Made by a program: the position numbers and the translations under genes. From Conidiobolus incongruus B7586 (Eukaryota > Entomophthoromycota > Entomophthoromycetes > Entomophthorales > Conidiobolaceae): DNA of 39,025 bases. Positions 10,744-22,500 of the stretch are shown here, in pieces. The notes beneath the pieces are model-generated. The model was not told the DNA's origin. It saw only the letters and a program-made list of their open reading frames with translations, and did no database searches. The stretch covers positions 1 to 39,025 of the forward strand of contig JNEM01009214.1 of the NCBI GenBank assembly GCA_000697335.1, read 5' to 3'. The first letter of the stretch is position 1, and each line of letters starts with the position of its first letter.

Positions 10744-13700
10744 CGGTTTGATTATCTGCTAAAATACCAATTATCGTATACAAATACCTATTTTTAATTG
10801 AAAAAAATCACATGAAATGATAAATTTATTAATGCCATAATAATTTTATCGATATATATGTCAAATTACTTATTAGATTTTTTAAATCAACTGGATTAAT
10901 AATGTTTCAAATTCAATGGTACTCAGATGTACCATGCATCATTCTTTGGAGGTTTTCAATAAGCCTAATTTGAAGAATTTATTTTTAGCTTAATGTATAT
11001 ATTTTGATATTTATAATGGATAAACTATAATAACCAGAAAAATATAATATTAAGGGATGTATTTAATAATAAATATATCAATTCAGGTACTACTTGTTTG
11101 TAAATACTGTAAATAATATTGATCCGAAATTGATTAGCTATTAAGCATAATGTTAAATAAGTTTTAAAAACAAATATTATCAATCTTACTCAAATTTCAA
11201 AAGTATTATTAAAAACGTATATATCTAAAAATATTAAAAAATATACCAGTTCCTATTTTATATCAAAATTCATCAAATTATTGGTAAAGCATGTTATTAC
11301 ATGTATTATATTATATTTATTATTAGCCCTTTCGATTGATAATCAAATAATTCTGAATTATTATACAGAAAATTTTAATGATTTTAATCATTGTAATGAT
11401 ACTAAATTATCTAGTTTGAAATAATTTCAATAGTATTAAACCAACTATTATTTGAGAATAAATAAATAAGGATCTAATCAATTTCGATGTTCTATTTAGA
11501 CTCATTTATAATTTTATTTTTCGAAATACTGATTTTAAAATATTTCGCTATTGATTACTATTTGATATAATGGAAGAATTTGGTATTATATATCACCAAG
11601 CAAAATTATCTATTTAAATATTCCAGAGCAGTTCAATTATAATGTTGATAGAAATTCTAAAAAACAAAAATACTATATTACTTGATTTTTCTAGTCATAA
11701 TTTAAGGATAAATATCAAATTTTTAGTATGAAATGTTGATTGATTACTAGTTTTAAAAATTACCTGTTTAGAATAATTATAATTTATTTTGAAATATTAA
11801 AGATTAATTAAAATTTAAGATTTTGTTTATTTTGTTTATTTTGTTATAAAGGGAATTAATTTTGATAGTAATTTGGTGCGATTAATTTGGATTTTAAAAT
11901 AGATTTTATAGTTTTTTTTTAAAATTAATGTGTATATGGACGATCATTACATTTGGTATTAATAGCAATTTACGTAAACTATGTAATTTTTAACTATTTG
12001 ATATGGATAACATTGTAATTCTAAAAATAACATTATAGTTCGTATAAGAATGAATGACTAGAGGAAATTATAAATATTCAATTGTGGAAAAATTAATAAT
12101 ATTCAAAGCTATATATCAATCAATTAAAAATACGTGCTTCATGAGTAATTTTATTAATGGTATTCCAAATTATTAATTTTTTTTGATCTGCATTCAACGG
12201 AGCAAATTTAGTTTGTTCACTATCCTAGTTATAATTGTAAAAACTATAAATGTAATCATGTTAAAATCAACAAATAAACAGATAAAATTATGCTATTTAT
12301 AGTTTATTTGTTAAGATTTAACCCCTAAAATATACCAGAAATTATTAATATATTATTTAAATATTGAATTGAATTTCAATTAAAGTATAATTATTCTTTC
12401 AATCTAATGGTTGAAAATAATATTTTCTATCTTTTTTCCCAACGTAAAATTTTATCAACATCAAGTTAGTATATTATTTAAATATTATGTTAACTTTCAG
12501 TTGCTAATTATAAATATTTAAGTATTTAGTCATTATTATTGTTTATACCTATAAGCAAAACTTTGTAAAAAATTGGAAAAAAATTCGATTTAATTAGCCA
12601 TTAATAATTGTGTAGGAATGAGATATCATGACTTTATGAAGATATTATGTTTTAGTTTGGATTCGAAAAATTCAGTGTACGAATAAAAACTCGAAAAAAG
12701 TCAACCGAAATTACAGTGTCATTCAGTTCAAAGAATTACAGTACTCTATATAGAATCACTTTATATTGATTCAATACCGTTTAATTGCTAATCGATAATT
12801 TGATTATCATATAACACGCTAATATATTTCTATTAGCTTTTTATAAATAACCACTATAACAAATTGTTAAGTTAATAATGGGATTTACAATCAACATTAC
12901 ATTATTTAAATTGTCATAGTTAATCAAAATACATCAACAATACTATTCAACTTGCGAAATTAAATATATATATTGAGAGAGTTTATATATATTCATTCAA
13001 AATTCTATTTATACATTCAATTTTTTTATAAACTATTTGATTTTATTCTTAGAAATTATGAAAAATTACTTATAGGATGCGGAGATCTTGGTACATATTA
13101 AACCGACTAGTGTATAACGAATATTTACTCTTTATAGATAATTAATATCGATTTAAACAGATTCATTTGTGATATTTAAGCAATTTAATCAAAATGAACT
13201 ATCAACGTTATCAAGTTAAAATGCTAAAAATTACTCTACGTATAACTTATACATATTAACTTGGAGTTATTTATATAATTGGATTAATCAGAATTTTTCA
13301 ATTTTTTACTTCATATTTAGTTTAAATACATCAAAATTAAATTATCTAATATTAATATTTTCCAGATTCGAATTGATATTAATATCTAATTAGTTACTTT
13401 GTATATTAACAATAGTCTAACTTTGAATAAATACTGATTCAAAATTTCAAATATTTATAGATCAAATTAGGTAATGTTTATCATTTTGGAAAATTAAAAT
13501 ATGAAATTTTTTTTAAGTATTTAAATTTTTGAAAATTCAATATATTCAGGTTTTGATTTAACATGAAAATTTTAAAATGTGCTATTTAATTACTAAAATT
13601 ATTATTATAATCAATATACCAGGTGAATGATTGAAAATTGGCAGGATAATAATAAAAATTTATTTAATAAGTTAATATTAAAATTTTTATGGTCCTATTA

Positions 13701-14277
13701 TAAAATATATCATTGAAATACTAAATAGTATATTTTGTAATCTTATATTAAATTTAACAATTCATTTCATATAAACTTACAATAAATTACAGATATAATT
13801 GCTTATTAGATATTTTAACTAGTTATATTAATAATATATAAATTGGTGAATATATATGAAAATTTAAAATCAAAACGATATTTAAAATTTAATGGTTTTC
13901 ATACATTATATACTGAAGGGTATATTCAAATACTTATGTGTTTTTAAAGATCATTAACTGCTCATATTCGAGATTTATAATTAAAAATAACTCTTTATTT
14001 TTTAATATATAATATTAAATTTTTTAATTTTAAGTTTAATTTAAAATGTGACAGATATATTAACTCTATCAATATCAAGTGTTTTATATGGAATATATTT
14101 GATTAATAATTCATCTTTTAAATATACTTATTTCAAGAATATTAAAATCCGGTATATAATTCAGAATTAGGAATAATTCTGTAAATAACTCGTCAGATTG
14201 ATAAAATGTTGAAATAGTTTACTGAAAGTAAAATTAATTTGATATTAATAGGTATAGGTTTTGCTTTGAATTAAAAA
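10744..14277. other. AT-rich intergenic DNA
   Basis: A 3.5-kb stretch with no supportable gene. Stops are dense in all frames. A short threefold repeat of TTTTGTTTA-like units sits near 11820-11846. Nothing else stands out by eye. Confidence 0.55.
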
Positions 14278-15024
14278 TTATAAAATACAATACTTCAGAG
14301 TTGAAATTCTAGTATATGTCCCTGGAAATTGGGTATTATACATTTTTTCCCATAGCTAGTCAAACCTACTAACACTTGTTTACCACACTACATGACAAAC
14401 ATGGGACTTCCAGAATCACCTAGAAAAGTATCCTTCTAGTCTTTAGGGTATCTTGTACTCATTTGAGTCTCAGAATTTTTCATATTCATGTTGTGATAAC
14501 TTTTTCGAAATTGGTCAAAGTTGAACACTAGGATATTTACCTCTTGTAAAACATTTGTAGGTGGACCCAATTAGATTCGGTTCTATTCAACTATAGTGAG
14601 TAAAGTATCATTGACATTGTTATAAATGCCATCATTGAATCCCGTGTTGAAACTTCCGGTGTTGTCATTGTCGATCTTCCAGATTTCAATGTCGTAACCT
14701 TCGCGAGTGGTTCTATTCCAATTAGAGTGGATAAGTTTACTGATTACTCTGTAGGTGCGACCATTCTCCTGGGGGTCCGATTTGCAAAAATTCTGGTGAT
14801 ATATCCTAACAATACCCTCTTTCAAGAAGTGCGACGAGCAGTTGGCTGCTGTGATGGTAGTATTTCTGTTTTACAAGGTAACTTCGCAGTTATGAAAGCT
14901 TTTCCATCCTAATGAAGTAAATGATGAATACTTGAATCGGACTCAACTTCAGAACCTCTTGCAGTTCCTGAAACTGGAATAGTTCTCCAGTGGCTGGATT
15001 TTGAATGAACTTACAAGATGATAT
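14278..15024 (-). pseudogene. Trypsin-like S1 protease pseudogene, minus-strand partner of the inverted pair
   Basis: Decayed trypsin copy. The start codon position reads ATA, the propeptide and IVGG region are only faintly recognisable, and the catalytic His region is garbled. From the THREEGYDIEIWKID-like stretch onward the alignment to the family is clear: the Asp102 motif and a GDSGSP box remain, but the GWG Trp is TAG (14583-14585), the Gln of EGQKD is TAG, and cysteines of the QCRKD, ICAGY and DTCQGD motifs are Phe, Ser and Phe. An 80-codon stretch (14583-14825) stays open. Positions 14362-14759 are almost identical, in inverted orientation, to the pseudogene near 17.5 kb. A TATATAG string lies 63 bp before the old start. 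Confidence 0.92.
14362..14759 (-). repeat. Inverted repeat arm A, 398 bp, about 99.5% identical to arm B
   Basis: Reverse complement of 17463-17860 with two mismatches (14690 and 14662) and no gaps, by hand alignment. The 61 bp immediately 5' in gene orientation match the other copy at only about 54%, and the 3' flank at roughly 85%. Both arms lie inside trypsin pseudogenes, so this is a shared tract within homologous genes, not a free-standing repeat. Confidence 0.93.
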
Positions 15025-17274
15025 TGTTTATGGAAAAATAACTCTTTGACCCATATTTATCTAGGTATGATATAGCAGGTCTATATACAGTGAGACTAGA
15101 TTAATTTTTAGTTTCCCATCTAGTACCAACTCGCATACTCGATAACCATTTTCTTGAATTTATACAATTGTAGTCTAATTCATAACTTGAAATTTTAAGT
15201 ACACTCATACAATAAATACTTTGACATCATCAAGTTTTATGTGACATATTTCATTCCATAACTTTAACTATATGGTCTCGCAAAGTCTTTAAATATCTTA
15301 AAATTATGTTTATTCGATTCAAATACTATCTATATATTGAGAAAGCCAGAAATTATAATTATATTTCAACTAATTTATCAAATATTTTTACTGAGGTATA
15401 TATTTCTCATACAAATTATTTGATGCCATTTTTGAAATTAATAATGTTTATAAGTTTATAGATTTGTATACAGAAAAAATATTACAAAACTAAATATTAA
15501 AAATGGGTTCATGTTTGAAATAATTACTAGACAAAAGTGTTTAACTTAAGGTTATATTGTGTATAAAACTTTGGTTAATGAAATTTATATGAAAACTTTG
15601 TAAAAATATAATAATATATATATATATATATATTATCTACTAACAATTATAACGAATAACTATTATTGACAATTGTTTTTCATTAATATATATTTTTATA
15701 AATCAGAATAATTGCCTTTCAATCGTTTGAAATTAATCCTTCAAGCTGGAGATTTAGAAATATATAAAGAGTTATTTAAATTGGAAAAAGGTTTGAAATA
15801 TTAAATCTAATTAAAAATATTATAATGTATCATAAAAATGACTCAAATTCCTATACATATTTTCAAAACTGACTTTCAAAATGGATAAAAATATCAGAAT
15901 TTCAATAAAAAATTGGAATTAAAATATTTCATTGTTTGATATACCATTCAAGTTAAACACAAGTATATTCATCTGATTTTATCATGAACACTGACATTTA
16001 GAAAGGTATAATCAATTGCGGTGATATTGTTAAATTTGGCTATTTCAAAAATTATCTAACTGTGAGATATTAATAAGATTAAATATAATTAAGCTGATCT
16101 TGAAGTATTGTATTTTTGAAACATCAAACACCTCTCAGTTTCTAATTTTAAATTATTAATCCTCAGATTTAACAACATTATGTCAAAGTAATGCAAAAAA
16201 ACATGTTATTTTATCTAACATAGTGGAAAGCTTAGCTATATTTAAAAATAAATTTAAAAATGGCAATGTTAATAATTAAATAAGAGTTCAAAATTTGACA
16301 ATCAAATTGAATTATTAAAAGTTAATTATAATTAAAATTATAAAATTTTCCAATAGATTCGACATAATTTGAAATGTAGGTTCTGAATTTTTAATGCTTC
16401 CACAATTTTTTAGATTATTAGATTGAGTCACAATAAAATACTGCATTAAAATGAATTACAAAGTAATTTTTTCCAACGCAATTAACAAGCAAGAAATATA
16501 TATAATATCATAATTATCAATTATTGAATAATCTATCTTTGGAGTTTTTTAAAATGATATATATATATATATATATAAACAGAAAAAAAATTCGTTGTAT
16601 GTTAGTTTTTAATATCATAATCGGGATTTATTAAATTTGAAGATAAATCAAAATTTGATAATGTGAATTGAATTATCATATATTCTCATTAAATATCTCT
16701 AAAGCTTCTAATATCAAATACTTGAATAAAGTTGAAATATAAGCAGAGTTTCATTAATATCAGTGATCATATATGTTTATTATATTTTACGAAATGGACG
16801 AAATTGATTCATTTTGATCAGTTATTGATTTAATGATTCAGATACAATAATTCATACTAAATAGTATGATAATGAAATGGATATTTCCTATCACTATAGC
16901 TGCTTTTATAATCACATATACTAAGTATAAACTTTTATCGATGCTATAATAGTTATAACCTCAAAAATTATGAGTATAAAATTTTTCTAATGCTATAGAT
17001 AAACTTTGAAAAATTACAAGGATTGGAAGAATTTAGAATATTATTGCATTGTCTGAACTTTCTAAATTGAATAAATTATTTAAAAACTTATTTAGGCTCA
17101 ATATAAGTGAAAATACAAGGCTCCAGTATAATAATTATATAGAATCAGTATTAATAGTAATTTGCTCAAATATTGGAATTTCAAAAGGTATTAAAACATT
17201 GTAAAGTAAAAACGTCTATTTAAATTGATAGATTATATTGACAATAATTATATCAAATTTGTATTTCCTCAAAG
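15025..17274. other. AT-rich spacer between the inverted pseudogenes
   Basis: No gene supported. It contains (AT)n tracts at 15614-15633 and 16557-16577, and TATA-like strings near each end that lie about 60 bp from the lost starts of the two flanking pseudogenes (15081-15087 minus; 17217-17225 plus). It would be the loop if the two 398-bp arms paired. Confidence 0.6.
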
Positions 17275-17952
17275 ATTATTCCAGCTTTCAATTTGATAGT
17301 GTTCAGCCATTGGGGTAACTGTGCCACCTCTAAATATCATAGTAGATATATAATGGGAATATCGTCATCACAGCTGTCCACTATTTTAGGAGCCTCGTAA
17401 ATGAGAGTAGTACTAGAGTACATCGCCACGATCGCAACAGAACTGATAATGAGTAGGATGACCGCACCTACAGAGTAATCAGTAAACTTATCCACTCTAA
17501 TTGGAATAGAACCACTCGCGAAGGTTACGACGTTGAAATCTGGAAGATCGACAATGACAGCACCGGAAGTTTCAACACGGGATTCAATGATGGCATTTAT
17601 AACAATGTCAATGATACTTTACTCACTATAGTTGAATAGAACCGAATCTAATTGGGTCCACCTACAAATGTTTTACAAGAGGTAAATATCCTAGTGTTCA
17701 ACTTTGACCAATTTCGAAAAAGTTATCACAACATGAATATGAAAAATTCTGAGACTCAAATGAGTACAAGATACCCTAAAGACTAGAAGGATACTTTTCT
17801 AGGTGATTCTGGAAGTCCCATGTTTGTCATGTAGTGTGGTAAACAAGTGTTAGTAGGTTTAACTAGCTATGGGAAGAATTGTACAATAACCAATTTCCAG
17901 GGATATATACTAGGATTTACACTTTGAGTAATTAGGTGTTAGAGAATATTAA
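17275..17952 (+). pseudogene. Trypsin-like S1 protease pseudogene, plus-strand partner of the inverted pair
   Basis: Decayed trypsin copy; the ends are approximate because the ATG is lost. Traces of the propeptide (a GVTVPP stretch) are followed by a deletion that removes most of the region between IVGG and WNGN. The ITA-HC region is damaged. From 17463 the sequence follows the minus-strand partner almost base for base, including its stops at the GWG Trp (17637-17639) and in EGQKD. Past 17860 the two drift apart again. The C-terminal Trp codon is TAG (17933-17935). Asp102 and the GDSGSP serine are still readable, but several cysteines and His57 are lost, so no activity is expected. Confidence 0.9.
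17463..17860 (+). repeat. Inverted repeat arm B, 398 bp
   Basis: Near-identical inverted copy of 14362-14759; the two differences are at 17532 and 17560. Arm centres are about 3.1 kb apart. The sharp upstream edge at 17462/17463 is the main reason to call this a conversion tract rather than a simple recent duplication. Confidence 0.93.
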
Positions 17953-18672
17953 AAATGATATTATCGACTTTTTAAAGCAATTTGAACTGCTATTATTAAG
18001 TATTTCAATAATTAGTAAATCGAACTCAATAATAATAAAATTATTTTAAATTATTTTGTTGAATATTCTTTAGCTACTTTTATCAATATGGATTAAATAG
18101 AAATAATATTATGATAAAACTCCACCTTTTCTATATTTTGTATGATTACTTTGGTTAGTACTAGAACTTTAAAATCAAGTATAATCAAAATATTATAATT
18201 ATTGTATTCGGATATATCATCTAAGAAATATATAAAATGATTTTCAATCTTTATTTTTAGTTTTATTGCTTTAAATGTAATCAATATTTCAAAATACAGC
18301 ATATTTTTATAATCATTCTATTTGCTATTTATTATCAAGAAATGTTTTTGAATTAAAATTTATAAATTTGGATTTTAATATTTAAAGAATATTCGTATTT
18401 AATATAATTCTTTTGTATTGAATTTTCATATACTCTAAGTTTCATGAATAAGTTTTAAAAATATCAAAACAAAAACTGATAATAGATCAATTTTGGATTG
18501 AAATTTTGAAATCCAATGATAAATAATTTTTAAATGTAATTAGTGTATAACTAAATAATTTCGAAATTATTTACTAAATACAGATATATTTAAATAATAA
18601 TATATATCATATTAAAATAATCTATTAATAACAAATAATTAAAATATAAATAATTTATTAAATAAAAAATAA
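17953..18672. other. AT-rich intergenic DNA
   Basis: No gene supported. An open frame at 18093-18302 (minus) is Ile/Lys/Asn-rich low-complexity sequence. AATAAA (minus strand, 18654-18659) may be the poly(A) signal of the trypsin gene that ends at 18673. Confidence 0.55.
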
Positions 18673-19440
18673 TTAAATATTTGCCAAAATCCAATCCTTG
18701 AGAGCAGAAACTCTAGCATAAACACCAGGCAACTTGGGTCTAGCACATCCGATACCGTAACTAGTTATTCCGACTAAGACCTGCTTACCATCCTTAACGA
18801 CAAACAAGGGACCTCCGGAGTCACCTTGGCAAGTATCCTTCTTGCCTTCTGGATAGCCGGCACAGATTTGAGTTTCGGGATTATTCATAGTGAGACTGGC
18901 AGCCTTGTAGTCCTTTTCACATTGTTGGAAATTGTAAACGGGTACTTTGACTTCTTGCAAAATGGTTGTTCTTGGAGTGACTTGGGTATTGCCCCATCCA
19001 ATAGCGGTTAGCAAAGTGTCATCCACATTGCCGATGCTACCATCATCTAATTCGACATTGGTACGGTTGCCAGCGGGAGCATCAATCTTCCAGATAGCGA
19101 TGTCATAGCCATCTTGAGTTGTGACATAGTTGGGATGGACCTTCTTGGACAATACTTTGTAAGTATTACCTTGTTCTTGAGCGTCGGTTTTGCTCAAATC
19201 GTGACGGTGAACCTTAACAGTACTAACGCTCACAGGGTTTTGGGAGCAGTGAGCAGCGGTGATCACAGTGTTACCATTCCAAAGAGTGCCACCACAGTCG
19301 TGTCTTCCACTGCGCTGGATAGAAACAAAGGCAGGATACTTGAAAGCAGGGGAAACGTCATAGCCACCAACAATTCTTGGGGGAGGGACTACCAAACCAG
19401 TTGAGGGATCGATGATAGTGTTAGCTCCGGATAAAGACAT
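18673..19440 (-). CDS. Trypsin-like serine protease (S1 family), intact, no signal peptide
   Basis: Complete 255-residue S1 protease, intronless, minus strand. The propeptide MSLSGANTIIDPSTG ends in VVPPPR at residue 22, then IVGG. The triad is His64, Asp113 (YDIAI) and Ser208 (GDSGGP); Asp202 sets Lys/Arg specificity. The six cysteines for three disulfides are present. The usual GWGSTGSGPAT segment is GWGNTQVTPRT here, a loop change that might alter substrate fit. Codon use is GC-rich for this genome, as in the gene at 7115, which suggests high expression. A TATAAATAG box begins 61 bp before the ATG. No hydrophobic leader. The residue run before Arg22 keeps the DP-x-(S/T)-G core seen in the paralogs, so this N-terminus appears to be under constraint. 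Confidence 0.95.
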   Translation of the reverse strand: MSLSGANTIIDPSTGLVVPPPRIVGGYDVSPAFKYPAFVSIQRSGRHDCGGTLWNGNTVITAAHCSQNPVSVSTVKVHRHDLSKTDAQEQGNTYKVLSKKVHPNYVTTQDGYDIAIWKIDAPAGNRTNVELDDGSIGNVDDTLLTAIGWGNTQVTPRTTILQEVKVPVYNFQQCEKDYKAASLTMNNPETQICAGYPEGKKDTCQGDSGGPLFVVKDGKQVLVGITSYGIGCARPKLPGVYARVSALKDWILANI

Positions 19441-19492
19441 GATTAAATATTCAAACTAGTAATATTGTACCCTTACAAGTTTTGAAACTAGG

Positions 19493-19501
19493 CTATTTAT
19501 A
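19493..19501 (-). promoter_or_regulatory. TATA box of the trypsin gene at 19440
   Basis: TATAAATAG on the minus strand, its first base 61 bp before the ATG, matching the spacing in the other trypsin loci. Confidence 0.6.
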
Positions 19502-22500
19502 TTAAAAATAATGGCTTTTTACTCCGTTTGATGTATCTTACATTTCGAAATTCATTAATCAAATGATATAATACATCAATTTAATTGATTAAAATTTTAA
19601 TTAATGATTGTGACTTTTGCATTTGATCCATGTGAATTTTGGGATTTTGTCCAAAGGTTTCATAGATTAAGGATCCGAATGGATTGCTATGCTTGAGTAA
19701 TGAAATAAATGCAATTCAAATACTGTTAATATTTTTAGAACTTGTTATCTCATAAATTACCCTATTTTTATTGGTTCATAATTGAGTCTACTAATAAATT
19801 GGAATTGTTTCATCATTTCAAATGCTTTTATTCACAGATAACTTGGAAAAACCCAAAATAATATAAAAAGCGAATTGATATAAAAATAATATAAATTAAT
19901 TGTTCATATTCATTATCATCTATTAAGTTATATATACTTAAAATGCTAATTAATTTTAATTATTTAATAGAAATTTTCCAATTTGAGAGTATTGTCAACA
20001 GTATATGATGAAGATATAGAGTAGTTAGAGAAAATAATAGAATATTTGATCAATATGCATATATTCATTTATAAATATTAATATTATAATAAAATGAGCC
20101 CATATTATATATTTGATAATGCAAATTAAATAAAGCATAAAATTCATTTCATTGCAAAATTATTTGATAAAATATTCAAATCTTTACATTTTAAATGCAT
20201 ATGATAAAATTCTGAATTATAAATACAATATATATATTCCAATTCCAAATATATATCAATATATATATTACAACAATTAATATGGTATGAAATATACCTC
20301 TAGGTTACATTAATACCTCATTTCCCTTATAGATTTCATATGAAATAGCCTATATCAAATCTAATTTCTAATATGATAATAACATTTAATATTATTCAGT
20401 ATATTTTCAAAATATAACAACATATCATACAAATTAATGTATATAATGATAAATTTTTTAAGCTTCCATAATATCAATAGCAAGTTAATTCAGCATTGTA
20501 AGAATATTTTTAAATATTGCTTATTTCAATTAATTATCTTTATTCAAAATAATTTTTAATTTTTCTATTAGGCTATTTATTCTATGATATATTAATAATA
20601 ACAATATATATGATTATGATTGTTGTAAGCTCCATAAAAATAAAAAATATTATTCAATATTATAAGCTTATTTTGATACTCTAAAAATACTATATTATAA
20701 GAAATTTTATATAATAAATAAAATGAGTTTATTTTTTATTCTTCAAAGCTCTAACTGAGTAATTAAAATATTATAATAGTGATTAATATTTTTTACACTT
20801 TTTTGGTGATAATAATTAATTAAGTTTTGGCAAAATAATGCAAATATAAAAAGTATTCATTTTTTAGTTAAATGTTAAGAATTGAATCAAAAATAAAAAA
20901 TATATTAAATTTTAATAAAAAAAATTAGCGATTAACTTAATTATTCATTCATATATATTGAAAAATAATTTTAATCAAAAATGATAAAATTTATATTTTA
21001 TATTATAGCTAATAAATTGACAAATCAAATAAAAATTTGATATAATTTTAGTATTTGATAAGATATTTGTAACCTGTGTAGTAACAGTAATAATATGCTT
21101 TATTTTCATTTCACTAGAAATTATAATTATATATAATAATTAGATTATATAAATTGATTTTTTGCAATACTTGATTATAAAAATTATATTCAACAATATT
21201 ACAATAATTGCAAAAATAATATTAAAAAATACAATTTAATATTAAAATATTAATAATATTGTAACTTTTTGAATATGACAAAAGGAATGAAAATAACTAT
21301 AAAGTAATATACTTGGAGTTTAGGAATTAATCAAATATAAGATATCAAAATAAATGTGATTTATAAATTATTTGAAGATTTTTAATTATTATAGTTCAAC
21401 TAATTATAAATATCTGGCTTTAAGTATAATATTATATTATAAATATAAAATATTAAATATTAATCAAAGCATACTGAAAAAACCGATAGTTAATCCAAAC
21501 ATTCAGTCAAATCCTGTAACTATTCTATTTCATTTAGAAAATTCAATTGCACAATTATCATTCATTGTTGATTAATATATATTATTCATTGGAGAAAAGA
21601 TAATAGTATACCTATATTATAAGATCAGGATCAAACTAAAGATTCATATTGATTAGGATTGAATTAATGAAAATTTAATTATAAATCTGATGTTTTCTAA
21701 TTAAAAAATGAAATCTTAGCTATTTTAATTCTAAAGAATAGTAACTCTAATCTAATTAATTTAATTGCATATTTAATTGTAAATCAATTAATAAAATTCT
21801 TTATTTATTTTTATTAATATAATCGAGCCAATTGGATTAAAATTCATTTTATTGAATATGCAGCTTTCACTAATTAATTGATAAAATAATAGTATCAAAC
21901 TCTGAAAAAAAATTCAGATATTATATGTATATATCAATTGCCAATACTTATCAAATAACCGAAATAAATATCAAATTAGAGAATATTCTCATTCAAAACT
22001 TACAATTTTGAAATTTATTTTATATCAAATTTTTAATATATTTCATAAAATTATAAAGTGTCAATTATAAATTTATATTAATTAAAAGAATAATTAAATT
22101 ATTAAAATATTTTTGAATTTATAATAAAATTTATTGATAATTAAAGGATTAAAAATAGATTTTAATATTAATTGTGTTCGGCATTGATCATAATCCCCGC
22201 TAAACACTTTCCAAAAATGATATAACACATAAATCACGTCATGATCATAAAATACCATATCAATCCAGCAAGAACATATGATACATTTGAACCTATCACA
22301 ACATAATCAAATTTACTAAGATAAGGACTAGAATTTCAATATTTTCATAGTTTCTAATTAAAATATTAATTTAAATCAGTTGGCTGGATTTATATGGATA
22401 AATAGAATTTTCAAAATAAGTATCAAAATTTAAATGATTATTGGAGTAATTTACAAATTTAGTTTTATATGATATTTAATACTTTAGTTATTGATTAGTT

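Noticed and set aside
14278-17952. A transposon with terminal inverted repeats formed by the two 398-bp arms
   Set aside because: The arms are internal parts of trypsin pseudogenes with homologous but diverged flanks, and the spacer has no transposase, so conversion between paralogs fits better.
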